From Gammaproteobacteria bacterium (GTDB lineage Bacteria; Pseudomonadota; Gammaproteobacteria; SZUA-152): a stretch of DNA of 40,546 bases. The notes beneath the pieces are model-generated. The model did no database searches and was not told the origin of the DNA. It saw only the letters and a program-made list of their open reading frames with translations. Below, one piece after another: positions 19,648 through 31,108 of the stretch (position 1 is the first letter of the stretch; each line of letters starts with the position of its first letter). The translations under genes and the position numbers were made by a program. The stretch spans positions 1 to 40,546 of the forward strand of contig DRQN01000076.1 in NCBI GenBank assembly GCA_011371455.1, written 5' to 3'.

Positions 19648-19912
19648 GGGGGCGTTCTCAATGAATAATACCGTACTGCCGGGCCTCTGTTTTTGTCCAG
19701 CAAGGCAGAACGAGCGCGGTGTGGTTGTTCCACATAAGCGAGTGATAACGCCGCTGGGCGAAAACAGAGGCCCGGCCCTCCGGGTTGCGCCTGAAAAAGC
19801 GCCATGCTGCGTTGTTCGTCGTTCATTTACAACAAGCAAACATCTCTCCTCACGCCTTGCCTGGCGCTTTTTCAGGCACAACAGTACGGTCTTGTTCATT
19901 GAGAACGCCCCC
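19648..19912. repeat. Non-autonomous (MITE-like) folded repeat element with 31-bp terminal inverted repeats and two internal hairpins
   Basis: Left end GGGGGCGTTCTCAATGAATAATACCGTACTG (19648-19678) matches the reverse complement of 19882-19912 at 29/31. Internal inverted repeat 19679-19701/19753-19775 matches 21/23; internal inverted repeat 19789-19804/19862-19877 matches 16/16. Confidence 0.8.
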
Positions 19913-19965
19913 TGGAACATTTGTTATCATTGATCGATCGAATCATGCCGAACTGGAGTCTACAC

Positions 19966-20418
19966 GTGAACCCGAACAGTAAACGCAACCCACAGCCAGC
20001 GCGCCGCCAGCGCGGCTTCACCCTCATCGAGGTGATGGTGGTGGTGGTCATTCTCGGCATCCTCGCCGCCATTGTCGTGCCGCGCGTCATGGATCGCCCG
20101 GATGCCGCGCGCACCACCAAGGCCAAGCAGGATATCCGTGCCATCGAGAGTTCGCTGAATCTCTACAAGCTGGACAACTTCGTCTATCCCACCACCGACC
20201 AGGGCCTGGAGGCGCTGGTCAGCAAGCCCGAGGGTTCACCCGAGCCGCGCAACTGGAAGCCCTACATGGACCGCCTGCCCAAGGATCCCTGGGGCAATGA
20301 CTACCAGTACCTGTCGCCGGGTGTGCAGGGCGATGTGGATATTTTTTCCCTCGGCGCCGACGGCCAGCCGGGCGGCGAGGGCGTGAATGCCGATATCGGC
20401 AACTGGGATCTGCAGTAA
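19966..20418 (+). CDS. gspG: Type II secretion major pseudopilin GspG
   Basis: RQRGFTLIEVMVVVVILGILAAIVVPRVMDRPDAARTTKAKQDI; PKDPWGNDYQYLSPG. GTG start 19966 with upstream GGAG; ORF track start is 19921. Confidence 0.96.
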   Translation: MNPNSKRNPQPARRQRGFTLIEVMVVVVILGILAAIVVPRVMDRPDAARTTKAKQDIRAIESSLNLYKLDNFVYPTTDQGLEALVSKPEGSPEPRNWKPYMDRLPKDPWGNDYQYLSPGVQGDVDIFSLGADGQPGGEGVNADIGNWDLQ

Positions 20419-20467
20419 GCGGCAGCGCCACGCGCCCGTTTCCCGATCCCGTGCCGGCCGGTTCACC

Positions 20468-21040
20468 GTGCCCACCACCACTCGCCTGACGCCGCGCCCG
20501 CAGCCGTTCACCGGCCCGCCTTCCCGCGGGCCGTTTGTCGCCTGTCGTGGGTTTACCCTGCTGGAACTGCTGGTGGTGATTCTCATCATCGGCATCATCA
20601 TCGGCTTCGCCAGTCTCTCCGTGGGCCAGCACGCCAGCCGTACCCTGCAGGACGAGGCCAGGCGCATTCACAGCCTGCTGCGCCTGGCCGCGGACGAGTC
20701 GGTATTGCAGGGCCGTGAGCTGGCCATGCAGTTCAGCCCCGAGGGTTATCGTTTCATGACCCTCGACGATGCCAACTGGGTGCCCGTGGAGGGGGATCGT
20801 CTGCTCCGCGAGCGGGAATTCCCCGCTGAGCTGAGCCTGGATCTGAGCCTGGAAGGCGTGGACGTGGATCTGCTCGACACGGAAAATCCGCCGCGTATCT
20901 TTATTCTCTCCAGCGCCGAAATGACCCCCTTCGAACTCATTCTCGGCAACGATGAGGGCGAGACCTATACCTTGCAGGGCGACTTTACCGGCAAGCTGAC
21001 GCTGGCGCGAACCGGGGAGGCCGACGATGACGACTGGTAA
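20468..21040 (+). CDS. gspH: Type II secretion minor pseudopilin GspH
   Basis: CRGFTLLELLVVILIIGIIIGFASLSVG prepilin site; operon position. Start uncertain (ORF track 20387). Confidence 0.88.
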   Translation: MPTTTRLTPRPQPFTGPPSRGPFVACRGFTLLELLVVILIIGIIIGFASLSVGQHASRTLQDEARRIHSLLRLAADESVLQGRELAMQFSPEGYRFMTLDDANWVPVEGDRLLREREFPAELSLDLSLEGVDVDLLDTENPPRIFILSSAEMTPFELILGNDEGETYTLQGDFTGKLTLARTGEADDDDW

Positions 21041-21401
21041 CCGCCAGCGCGGCTTCACCCTGCTGGAGGTCATCGTCGCCCTGGCAGTGATCGCCTTCGC
21101 CCTGTCGGCGGCGGTCAGCGCCGTGTCCGGCAACACGCGCAACGCCGCCGGCCTGCAGCAGCGCACCTACGCCCACTGGGTGGCCATGAACCAGATGGCC
21201 GAGCTGCGCGCCAGCCGCCAGTGGCCGAGCACGCGCACCACCCGCGGCAGCAGCCTGATGGCGCGCCACGAGTGGTACTGGTCGATGCAGGTCTCCACCA
21301 CTCCGGACAAGAACGTGCGGCGGGTGGATATCACCGTGCGCGTCGAGGAAGACGACGAGTCGCCGCTGGTGACCCTGACCGGCTTCGTGGGGCGGCAATG
21401 A
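21027..21401 (+). CDS. gspI: Type II secretion minor pseudopilin GspI
   Basis: RQRGFTLLEVIVALAVIAFALSAAVSAV; about 124 aa; MNQMAELRA. Confidence 0.92.
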   Translation: MTTGNRQRGFTLLEVIVALAVIAFALSAAVSAVSGNTRNAAGLQQRTYAHWVAMNQMAELRASRQWPSTRTTRGSSLMARHEWYWSMQVSTTPDKNVRRVDITVRVEEDDESPLVTLTGFVGRQ

Positions 21402-22012
21402 ACGGACACGGGCCACAGCGCGGATTCACCCTGCTGGAGCTGCTGGTGGCGCTGTCCATCTTCGCCCTGCTGGCGGCCATGGCCTACGGTGGGCTGAACA
21501 CGGTGATGCGTTCGCAGCAGGCCACCACCCAGCAGGCCGAGCGCCTGGCGCAGTTACAGAAGACCTTTTTCTGGCTGCAGCGCGACATCACCCAGGCCGT
21601 CGACCGCCCCGTGCGGGGTGAGTTCGGTGATCCACAGCCGGCCATGGTGGGGCTGACCCTGGGCGAGCGCCGCCTCGAACTGACCCGCAACGGCTGGCGC
21701 AACCCCGTCGGCCGCCAGCGCAGCAACCTGCAGCGCGTGGCCTGGGGGTTGCGTGACGACAAGCTGGTGCGCCTGTACTGGAACGTGCTGGACCGCGCCC
21801 AGGACAGCAAGCCGCTGGAAACCGAGATGCTGGACGATGTAGAGAAATTGGAATTGCGCTTTCTCGACGACAAGCAGAAGTGGCACGACGTCTGGCCCGC
21901 CCTCAATCGCGGCGTGGCGGTCAGTATCAGCCTGCCGCTGGCGGTGGAAGTGACCGTGGAGACCGGCCGTGAGGGCCGCATCCGCCGTGTCTTCGAGGTG
22001 GCTGGCGGATGA
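21398..22012 (+). CDS. gspJ: Type II secretion minor pseudopilin GspJ
   Basis: MNGHGPQRGFTLLELLVALSIFALLAAMAYGGL; ATGA overlap with gspI; within ORF 21221..22012. Confidence 0.92.
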   Translation: MNGHGPQRGFTLLELLVALSIFALLAAMAYGGLNTVMRSQQATTQQAERLAQLQKTFFWLQRDITQAVDRPVRGEFGDPQPAMVGLTLGERRLELTRNGWRNPVGRQRSNLQRVAWGLRDDKLVRLYWNVLDRAQDSKPLETEMLDDVEKLELRFLDDKQKWHDVWPALNRGVAVSISLPLAVEVTVETGREGRIRRVFEVAGG

Positions 22013-22974
22013 TGGGTGGCAGGCGCGGACAGGCCGGCGTGGCGTTGATCACCGCGCTGCTGATCACCGCCCTGGTGACCGTGGCGGCGGTGGCCATGGC
22101 CAGCCGCCAGCAGCTGGATATCCGCCGCACCGGCAACCTGATGGAGGTTGACCAGGCCTGGCAGTATGCCCTCGGCGTCGAGGCCTGGGCGCGCCAGATA
22201 CTGGCCGCGGATGACGCTTCGCGCGATACCCTGGACTACCTGAAAGACCCCTGGGCGGCCCCGGTGCCGTCCCTGCCGGTGGAGGGTGGTTCGGTGCAGG
22301 GCTCGGTGGAAGACCTGCAGGGGCGCTTCAATCTCAACAACCTGCTCAAGGGCGATGGCCAGCCCGACCCGGTGCAGGAGCGGATCCTGCAGAACCTGTT
22401 CGACCGGGTGGCGCTCACCGATGCCAAGCTGAACCTGGGTCCCTATCTGGTCGATGCGCTGGTGGACTGGCAGGATGCAGGGCCCGATGTCTACCGCAAT
22501 GGCGCCGAGGATGGCGAGTACCTGGGCCTGGCGCCACCCTATCGCGCCGCCAACCGGCCGATGGCCAGTCCCAGCGAGCTGCTGACCGTGGCGGGTTTTT
22601 CCGCCCGCGCGGTGGCCAAACTGACGCCGCTGGTAGCGACCCTGCCGGCCGCGTCCGGGCCGCTCAAGCTCAATATCAATACGGCGCCGGAGGTGGTGCT
22701 GATGAGTCTGGATGCAAAGCTGACGCCATCGATGGCGCAGCAGATCGAGGCCTATCGGAAAAAGACCCCCTTCGACTCGGCGGCGGATTTTGTCCAATAC
22801 CTCAAGCGTGAGTTCGATGTCACCGTGGACCCGAACCTGGTGGATGTGAAGAGCGAGTATTTTCTCGTCAATGCACTCGCCAGCATCGGTCGTGGCAATG
22901 TACAGTTATACAGTTTGCTCAAACGCAGCAACAACGAGATCACCACCCTTCAGCGCAGCATTGGAGTCTATTAG
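22009..22974 (+). CDS. gspK: Type II secretion minor pseudopilin GspK
   Basis: RGQAGVALITALLITALVTVAAVAMASRQQLDIRRTGNL; DLQGRFNLNNL; LNINTAPEVVLMSL. Confidence 0.94.
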   Translation: MMGGRRGQAGVALITALLITALVTVAAVAMASRQQLDIRRTGNLMEVDQAWQYALGVEAWARQILAADDASRDTLDYLKDPWAAPVPSLPVEGGSVQGSVEDLQGRFNLNNLLKGDGQPDPVQERILQNLFDRVALTDAKLNLGPYLVDALVDWQDAGPDVYRNGAEDGEYLGLAPPYRAANRPMASPSELLTVAGFSARAVAKLTPLVATLPAASGPLKLNINTAPEVVLMSLDAKLTPSMAQQIEAYRKKTPFDSAADFVQYLKREFDVTVDPNLVDVKSEYFLVNALASIGRGNVQLYSLLKRSNNEITTLQRSIGVY

Positions 22975-24248
22975 TGCGTAAACAACTGTTTCTGCAACTG
23001 CCGGCGGACGGCCCCAGCGAGGCCGGAGACTGGTGCTGGGTGGTGCGTGACGACGAGCGCCCCGGCGGCAGCCTGTTTCGCGGGCCTCTCGCCGACAGTG
23101 TGAAACAGGCCATCGGGGCGCGCGTGGTGGTGCTGGTGCCGGGGGTGGACGTCCTGCTGGCCAGCGCCGAACTGCCGGGGCTGAACCGCCAGCGCCTGGC
23201 GCGCGCGGTGCCCTTTGCGCTGGAGGAGCAGCTGGCCAGCGACGTGGAAGATCTGCACTTCGCCCTCGGCCAGCGCGACGACCACGGCCGCATCCACAAT
23301 GCGGTGGTGGCGCGCGAAAAGATCGCCGCCTGGCTGGAGCAGCTGCGCGCCGCCGGCCTGCAGGCGGACGTGATGCTTTCCGAGGTGCTGGCGGTGCCGC
23401 GCGAGGCCGCCAACGACGCCGGCCGGCACTGGTCGCTGCTGATCGACGGCGCGCGCTGCCTGCTGCGCAGCGACAGCCAGCAGGGGCTGGCGCTGGATCT
23501 GGACAATCTCGCCGTGGTGCTGCGGGCGGCGCTGGACGAGGCGGGCGACGGCCTGCCGGCCCGCCTCGACGTCAAGGTTTGCGGCGACGGCGGCTTCGCC
23601 GGCAGCGATCACTACCGGCAACTGGACGAGATCTGTACCGCGGCGGGCATCGAGCTGGTGCTGCAGCCCCAGGACGACGACGGCGCCCTGCTGCTGGCGC
23701 GGGGTTTTGATGAAAAGTCGGCCATCAACCTGCTGCAGGGCGACTACAGCCGCCGTGGGCAACTGGAAAAGCTGCTGCGCCCGTGGCGTCCGGCGGCGCT
23801 GCTGCTGGGCCTGTGGCTGGTGATTCAACTGGGTGCCATGGGGCTGGAATACCAGCGCCTGGCCGCGCAAAATGAAGCGATGCGTGAACAGATCACTGCC
23901 CTCTACCGCGAGGCCTTCCCGCAGGCGCGCAAGGTGGTCAATCCGCGCGTGCAGATGGAGCGCGGCCTGGCCAGGCTGCGCGGCAGTGGCGGCCAGACGG
24001 ACCTGCTCGGCTTCATCGCCGAGGCCGGCCCCATCCTCAAGGCCACCCCGGGACTGAAATTGCGCAGCCTGCGCTACAAGGAAAACCGCCTCGACATCGA
24101 CCTGGAGATCGGCACCCTGCAGGCCCTCGACAAGCTCAAGCAGCGCCTCGGTGACGAGGCCGGACTGGCGGTGGAGATCGTTTCCGCCTCCTCGCGTGAC
24201 GGCAAGGTGGAAAGCCGCATCGCCCTGCAGAGCGGAGGTGAGGCATGA
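22974..24248 (+). CDS. gspL: Type II secretion inner-membrane protein GspL
   Basis: LPGLNRQRLARAVPFALEEQLASDVEDLHFALG; GTG start overlapping gspK stop; TM segment then periplasmic domain. Confidence 0.93.
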   Translation: MRKQLFLQLPADGPSEAGDWCWVVRDDERPGGSLFRGPLADSVKQAIGARVVVLVPGVDVLLASAELPGLNRQRLARAVPFALEEQLASDVEDLHFALGQRDDHGRIHNAVVAREKIAAWLEQLRAAGLQADVMLSEVLAVPREAANDAGRHWSLLIDGARCLLRSDSQQGLALDLDNLAVVLRAALDEAGDGLPARLDVKVCGDGGFAGSDHYRQLDEICTAAGIELVLQPQDDDGALLLARGFDEKSAINLLQGDYSRRGQLEKLLRPWRPAALLLGLWLVIQLGAMGLEYQRLAAQNEAMREQITALYREAFPQARKVVNPRVQMERGLARLRGSGGQTDLLGFIAEAGPILKATPGLKLRSLRYKENRLDIDLEIGTLQALDKLKQRLGDEAGLAVEIVSASSRDGKVESRIALQSGGEA

Positions 24249-24739
24249 AGGCCTGGTTCGAAAGCCTCGAGCCGCGCGAGCGGCGCATGCTGATCGTCGG
24301 TGCGGCGCTGCTCGGCGTGATGCTGTTTTATGTGCTGGTGTGGGAGCCGCTGGAACACGGCGTCGACACCCTGCGCAAGAGCAACGCCGAACAACAGGCC
24401 CAGTTGCAGTGGATGCAGCGGGCCGTGGCCGAGGCCAAGCAACTGCGCGGCGCCAGCGGCCGACCGGCGCAGCTGGCCAAGGGTCAGTCACTGCTGGCGG
24501 CCATCGACCGCGCCGCGCGCAGCAATCAGCTCGGCGATGCCCTCAAACGGGTACAGCCCGATGGCAGCGGGCGTGCCCGGGTGTGGCTGGAAAATGCCAG
24601 CTTTGACCGCCTGGTGCGCTGGATCGACGGCCTGCAACGCCAGCAGGGCGTGCGCGTGGTGAGCAGCGTGTTCGAGGCGCGGGAAGAAAAGGGCCGCGTC
24701 GACGCGCGGCTGGTGTTCGAGAGTGGTGGCGGGGCATGA
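24245..24739 (+). CDS. gspM: Type II secretion protein GspM
   Basis: MKAWFESLEPRERRMLIVGAALLGVMLFYVLVWEPL; ATGA overlaps with neighbours. Confidence 0.93.
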   Translation: MKAWFESLEPRERRMLIVGAALLGVMLFYVLVWEPLEHGVDTLRKSNAEQQAQLQWMQRAVAEAKQLRGASGRPAQLAKGQSLLAAIDRAARSNQLGDALKRVQPDGSGRARVWLENASFDRLVRWIDGLQRQQGVRVVSSVFEAREEKGRVDARLVFESGGGA

Positions 24740-25527
24740 GGCTGGGATTCAACTGGCGCTACGTGCTCATCGGCCTGCTGGCCTATATTGCCTTCCTGTT
24801 GGTGCAATTCCCTGCCGACCGCGCCTATGCCTGGTGGAAGGCCGGCCCCGGTGCGCAACAGCCGGTGGTGCTCACCGGCCTCTCCGGCACGGTATGGCAG
24901 GGCCGGGCGCAGCGCGCACTGATCGATGGCCAGCGCCTGGATGGCCTGGCGTGGCACCTCAAGCCGTGGACCGTGTTGCTCGGCAAGCTGGCGCTGGATT
25001 ACGAAGTCCGTCTCAATGACGGCTTCATGCGTGGCGCCGTGGCGGCCGACCCGCAGGGCGCGGTCACCTTCGAGACGCTGGAGGCCAAGCTGCCCCTGGC
25101 GCAGCTGTCGCTGCCGGCGATCGCCACCCTGCGGCCCGGCGGGGTGGTCAACCTCAACCTGCGCGAGGTGGACTGGAACGGCGAGGCCCTGCTTTCCGCG
25201 CAGGGCCGTGTGGTGTGGAGCAATGCCGGCATCAGCCTGTTGCAGCCCTTGCAGTTCGGCGATCTGGCGTTGACCCTGGAGACCCGTGACGATGGCGTGG
25301 TGGGTGAACTCAGCGACGCCGGCGGTCCCCTGCAGGCCGAGGGCCTGCTCACCCTCAAGCCGGATGGCAGTTACCAGTTCACCGGCAGCTTCGCCGCCCG
25401 CGAAGGCGCGCGATCCCCCCTCGGCCAGGCCCTGAGCGCCCTGGGCCGCCCCGGCGTGGATGGCAAGATCCAGGTCAGCCGTTCCGGACAGCTGGCGGAT
25501 CTGGGACTGGTGACTGCCCGACGCTAG
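24736..25527 (+). CDS. gspN: Type II secretion protein GspN
   Basis: N-terminal TM, VLTGLSGTVWQGRAQRALIDGQRLDGLAWHLKPW; operon position. Confidence 0.9.
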   Translation: MRLGFNWRYVLIGLLAYIAFLLVQFPADRAYAWWKAGPGAQQPVVLTGLSGTVWQGRAQRALIDGQRLDGLAWHLKPWTVLLGKLALDYEVRLNDGFMRGAVAADPQGAVTFETLEAKLPLAQLSLPAIATLRPGGVVNLNLREVDWNGEALLSAQGRVVWSNAGISLLQPLQFGDLALTLETRDDGVVGELSDAGGPLQAEGLLTLKPDGSYQFTGSFAAREGARSPLGQALSALGRPGVDGKIQVSRSGQLADLGLVTARR

Positions 25528-25611
25528 CAGGCTCAGGTTCGCGGCCCATTCGCGTAAATGCTAATATTCCCGCCGGATTTCCCCCTTTCGTTACTGTTTA
25601 CTGGAGTTTGC

Positions 25612-26868
<1,257 letters not shown>

Positions 26869-27003
26869 ATTTGATATGGTTTTTCTCCTTCGCGCAGCGT
26901 CACCCAGGGCGAACCTTGGTGGCGTTGCGCGGTCTCATCTCTTAAGCAAAAAAGCAGACCCCGTCATGCGCAGGGGCCGCTTCATCGACTAAACTCAAAA
27001 CGT

Positions 27004-27333
27004 ATGGCTAAGGAAGACGATACCCTTGACGGGGGGCATGACGACGGCCTGGCGGTAGAAGAGGCCCGGCCGCGGTTGAAGAAACCGCCCATGTACAAGG
27101 TGATGCTCCTGAACGACGATTTCACGCCCATGGAGTTCGTCGTCCATGTGCTCGAACGTTTTTTCCGCATGGACCGCGCCAGGGCCACCCGCGTGATGCT
27201 CAATGTGCATACGCAGGGCAAGGGGCTGTGTGGCGTGTTCGTGCGCGAGATCGCCGAGACCAAGGTGGCGCAGGTCAACGACTATGCGCGCAGCAACGAC
27301 CACCCCCTGCTGTGTTCGATGGAAGTGGCCTGA
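27004..27333 (+). CDS. clpS: ATP-dependent Clp protease adaptor ClpS
   Basis: [52 protein letters not shown]. Confidence 0.97.
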   Translation: MAKEDDTLDGGHDDGLAVEEARPRLKKPPMYKVMLLNDDFTPMEFVVHVLERFFRMDRARATRVMLNVHTQGKGLCGVFVREIAETKVAQVNDYARSNDHPLLCSMEVA

Positions 27334-27397
27334 GATATGCAAGCGGATTGCCTGTAGACAGTGCAAGTCCACGACCACGACTGCAAAGAGGTGAACC

Positions 27398-29671
27398 ATG
27401 TTAAGCCACGAGCTGGAAGTCAGTCTCAACCTCGCTTTCAAGGAAGCGCGGGAGCAGCGGCACGAATTCATGACCGTCGAGCACCTGTTGCTCGCCCTGA
27501 TCGACAACCCCGCCGGCAGCAGTGCGCTGAGGGCCTGTGGCGCCAATCTTGAAACGCTGCGCGACGAACTCGTCGAATTTTTGGCGGAAAACACGCCCCT
27601 GTTGCCCGAGGGCGACGAGCGTGAGATCCAGCCCACGCTGGGTTTCCAGCGTGTGCTGCAGCGTGCCGTATTTCAGGTGCAGTCCTCCGGCAACAAGGAG
27701 GTCACCGGCGCCAACGTGCTGGTGGCCATGTTCAGCGAGCAGGAGTCCCAGGCGGTGTATCTCCTCGGCCGGCAGAATATCGCCCGTCTCGATGTGGTGA
27801 ACTACATCGCCCACGGCATTTCCAAGATCGAAGACGGCGAGTCCGACGCCCTGCCGCCCTCGCAGGACGAGGAGCAGGAAGGCGAGGGCAGCCCCAAGAG
27901 CGCCCTGGAGACCTACGCCAGCAACCTCAACCAACTGGCCATGCAGGGCAAGATAGACCCGCTCATCGGCCGCAAGGCGGAGATCGAGCGCACCTTGCAG
28001 GTGTTGTGCCGCCGGCGCAAGAACAACCCGTTGTTCGTCGGCGAGGCGGGAGTCGGCAAGACCGCCCTGGCCGAAGGTCTGGCGAAGCAGATCGTCGACG
28101 GCGAGGTGCCGGAGATCCTCGCCGGCAGCACCCTCTATTCCCTGGATCTGGGTGCGCTGCTGGCGGGCACCAAGTATCGTGGCGACTTCGAGAAACGCCT
28201 CAAGGCGGTGCTGGCGCAGCTGAACAAGGAAAAGGGCGCGATTCTTTTCATCGACGAGATCCACACCATCATCGGTGCCGGCGCGGCCTCGGGCGGCGCC
28301 ATGGACGCCTCCAATCTGATCAAGCCGGTACTGGCCTCGGGCGAGCTGAAATGCATCGGTTCGACGACGTACCAGGAATATCGCGGCATTTTCGAGAAGG
28401 ATCGTGCCCTGGCGCGGCGCTTCCAGAAGATCGACCTGCCCGAGCCGACGCTGGAGGAGACGGTGCAGATCCTCACCGGACTCAAGTCCCGCTTCGAGGA
28501 ACACCACGCGGTACGTTTCACCAAGCAGGCCCTGCGCACCGCCGCCGAGCTGGCCGAGCGCTATATCAGCGAACGCCACCTGCCGGACAAGGCCATCGAC
28601 GTCATCGACGAGGCCGGCGCCGTGCAGCGGCTGGCCGCGCCCTCCAGGCGCAAGAAGACCATCGGCGTGAAGGACATCGAGGCGGTGGTGGCGAAGATGG
28701 CGCGCATCCCGCCCAAACAGGTCAGCGTCTCCGACAAGGAGGGCCTGCGCAATCTGGACCGCAACCTCAAGCTGGTAGTGTATGGGCAGGACGAGGCCAT
28801 TGGCACCCTGGCCTCGGCCATCAAGATGGCGCGCGCCGGGCTGGGCAATGAAGACCGGCCCATGGGCTCGTTCCTGTTCTCCGGCCCCACCGGCGTGGGC
28901 AAGACCGAGGTCACGCGCCAGCTGGCCAAGATCATGGGCATCGAGTTGATCCGCTTCGACATGTCCGAATACATGGAGCGGCACACCGTGTCACGATTGA
29001 TCGGCGCACCGCCCGGCTATGTCGGTTTCGACCAGGGCGGCCTGCTCACCGAGGAGATCAACAAGCATCCGCATGCGGTGGTGTTGCTGGACGAGATCGA
29101 AAAGGCCCACCCGGACGTGTTCAACCTGCTGCTGCAGGTGATGGACCACGGCACCCTCACCGACACCAACGGCCGCAAGGCGGACTTCCGCAACGTGATC
29201 CTGGTGATGACCACCAACGCCGGCGCGGAAACCATGAGCCGCCGTTCCATCGGCTTCACCGAGCAGGATCACAGCACGGACGGCATGGAGGTCATCAAGC
29301 GCACCTTCACGCCCGAGTTCCGCAACCGCCTGGATGCCATCATCCAGTTCCAGCCGCTGGACAGCGCCACCATCGGCCACGTGGTGGACAAATTCCTCTA
29401 CGACCTGGAGACCCAGCTGGAGGAAAAGAAGGTGGTGCTGCACGTGGACGAGTCGGCGCGCGCATGGCTGGCCGAGCACGGCTACGACGAGAAGATGGGC
29501 GCCCGGCCCATGGCGCGGGTGATCAAGGACCGCATCAAGAAACCGCTGGCCGAGGAGCTGCTGTTTGGCCGTCTGGCCGAGGGCGGCAAGGTCACCATCA
29601 GCGAGGAGGATGGCGAACTGGTGTTCGATATCGCCTCCAGCGAAGAGACGGTGGCGGCGGAGGTGCTGTAG
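27398..29671 (+). CDS. clpA: ATP-dependent Clp protease ATP-binding subunit ClpA
   Basis: [38 protein letters not shown]; two Walker A motifs GEAGVGKTA and GPTGVGKTE. Confidence 0.98.
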   Translation: MLSHELEVSLNLAFKEAREQRHEFMTVEHLLLALIDNPAGSSALRACGANLETLRDELVEFLAENTPLLPEGDEREIQPTLGFQRVLQRAVFQVQSSGNKEVTGANVLVAMFSEQESQAVYLLGRQNIARLDVVNYIAHGISKIEDGESDALPPSQDEEQEGEGSPKSALETYASNLNQLAMQGKIDPLIGRKAEIERTLQVLCRRRKNNPLFVGEAGVGKTALAEGLAKQIVDGEVPEILAGSTLYSLDLGALLAGTKYRGDFEKRLKAVLAQLNKEKGAILFIDEIHTIIGAGAASGGAMDASNLIKPVLASGELKCIGSTTYQEYRGIFEKDRALARRFQKIDLPEPTLEETVQILTGLKSRFEEHHAVRFTKQALRTAAELAERYISERHLPDKAIDVIDEAGAVQRLAAPSRRKKTIGVKDIEAVVAKMARIPPKQVSVSDKEGLRNLDRNLKLVVYGQDEAIGTLASAIKMARAGLGNEDRPMGSFLFSGPTGVGKTEVTRQLAKIMGIELIRFDMSEYMERHTVSRLIGAPPGYVGFDQGGLLTEEINKHPHAVVLLDEIEKAHPDVFNLLLQVMDHGTLTDTNGRKADFRNVILVMTTNAGAETMSRRSIGFTEQDHSTDGMEVIKRTFTPEFRNRLDAIIQFQPLDSATIGHVVDKFLYDLETQLEEKKVVLHVDESARAWLAEHGYDEKMGARPMARVIKDRIKKPLAEELLFGRLAEGGKVTISEEDGELVFDIASSEETVAAEVL

Positions 29672-29716
29672 GCATCGAGCCTTGCAAGGCCGCGTCGGTT
29701 GCGGCGCCTGAAACAC

Positions 29717-29742
29717 AAACGCCCGGCATGTCCGGGCGTTTT
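29717..29742. terminator. Terminator between convergent clpA and infA
   Basis: AAACGCCCGG-CATGT-CCGGGCGTTTT, palindromic with A/T tracts on both sides. Confidence 0.85.
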
Positions 29743-29776
29743 GCTGTGTGGCGCCTGCCTTGCCGCTGTGGGGTAC

Positions 29777-29995
29777 TCAGCGGGCGCGGAAGGTGATGCG
29801 GCCCTTGCTCAGGTCGTAGGGCGTCAGCTGCACGGTGACCTTGTCGCCGGTGAGGATGCGGATGTAGTGCTTGCGCATCTTGCCGGAGATATGCGCGGTC
29901 ACGATGTGGCCGTTTTCCAGTTCCACCCGGAACATGGTGTTGGGCAGGGTCTCGATGACCGTGCCTTCCATTTCGATGCTTTCTTCTTTTGCCAT
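29777..29995 (-). CDS. infA: Translation initiation factor IF-1
   Basis: [72 protein letters not shown]. Confidence 0.98.
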   Translation of the reverse strand: MAKEESIEMEGTVIETLPNTMFRVELENGHIVTAHISGKMRKHYIRILTGDKVTVQLTPYDLSKGRITFRAR

Positions 29996-30478
29996 TGCTT
30001 GATTTGAACCAGTTTGCTGTCGTGGGCGGGGAGGGCCAAGCCTGCTGACGCGCCGCGCCGGGATGAAATTCAGGGCGGCATGATGCCTGAAAACGCGCCA
30101 ATAAGGAACCTCTGATTAGCTCCATGATTGGCTCTTGGGTGAAAAAGAGCAGGGTTCAAAACGCCCGAATTCAAGGCCGAACCGCCCCGGGTGGAGAGCC
30201 ATTGGCGTGATTTCCATCAGCGGGTGATGGCGGTTTGCAGGGCAGGGCCCAGGCCGGTGATGCAAGCCGGGCTCGTCGTGGGAACCTTTTGCGGGGAGAA
30301 GGCGTTATGGATGGGCGAATACCAGCTAATCTCCAGGCGTGAATACGCATGGGCATTTTTGTTAAGGCAGCTTTAAGGAGGGCTTGAGACAGTTTGTGCT
30401 CCGGCCACTGGCGCGAGGCCCATGCGCCAGCGGCTGGACGGGCGGAGGGGGTTCTTTCCCTCCGTCCGGTCAACGATT

Positions 30479-30715
30479 TCAGGCGCAGATGGCGTGCTTC
30501 CAGGGAGTCTGCAGCCAGCCCACGGTGGGATGGGTGGCATCCTGGGAAATCAGCAGCTCCATGCCCAGCAGCTCTGTCACGGCATTGAAGTCGTTGGGGT
30601 TTTCCAGCTGCTGTTTCAGGCATTCGAGATGCGCGTAGTTCATGCGCAGCGTATTTGGGCTATAGCCGTGTTCCTTCTCGAATGCCTGGCAGACGTTGTA
30701 GATAAAACTCAACAT
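30479..30715 (-). CDS. Small hypothetical protein
   Basis: 78-aa ORF MLSFIYNVCQAFEKEHGYSPNTLRMNYAHLECLKQQLENPNDFNAVTELLGMELLISQDATHPTVGWLQTPWKHAICA; balanced, globular-looking composition unlike shadow ORFs. Confidence 0.6.
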   Translation of the reverse strand: MLSFIYNVCQAFEKEHGYSPNTLRMNYAHLECLKQQLENPNDFNAVTELLGMELLISQDATHPTVGWLQTPWKHAICA

Positions 30716-30904
30716 TGGATCGCCCCTGTGCTCAGGGGGCTGTACCGCACGCCCCGGATGAATTGGATTGCTCTTACCCGGTATATCGTCCGATTGGCGC
30801 GGGGCAATAGGGTGAACAATAGGGTGAAGATGTAACAGGGAAGGATTTGCTGGCTGTCTCTCGTGGTATTCGGTGCCGGGTGTGTTTCTGCGCCTGATCG
30901 TTAG

Positions 30905-31081
30905 CCTGAATCCGTGGGTTCAGGGCGGATCGATGAGTTGCGTAATCGCCGTCATGAACCCACGGATTTAGGTGTCAGGAAAAGTGTTGATTTGAGGGTT
31001 CGGTATTTTTTCACACCGGCCTTGTCGAGGGGGTTGTGAATATACGCGCCCCGAATTTTTACCTGAACCCACGGATTCAGG
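30905..31081. repeat. Triplicated 20-bp imperfect palindrome upstream of pgaA
   Basis: CCTGAATCCGTGGGTTCAGG at 30905-30924; exact reverse complement CCTGAACCCACGGATTCAGG at 31062-31081; third copy TGAACCCACGGATTTAGG at 30955-30972 (one mismatch). Confidence 0.75.
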
Positions 31082-31108
31082 TTTTACGCATGGAATGACG
31101 TTCATCTT

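Noticed and set aside
19645-19982. Short ORFs within the folded repeat element (e.g. 19661..19933, 19645..19920)
   Set aside because: They arise symmetrically on both strands from the inverted-repeat arms; no RBS or recognisable domain, so more likely spurious than a transposase.
27401-28984. 527-aa minus-strand ORF opposite clpA
   Set aside because: Antisense to clpA; GC-frame shadow.
30000-30480. tRNA gene near infA, as in some enterobacteria
   Set aside because: GGTTCAAAAC resembles a T-loop but I could not fold a cloverleaf around it; not supported.
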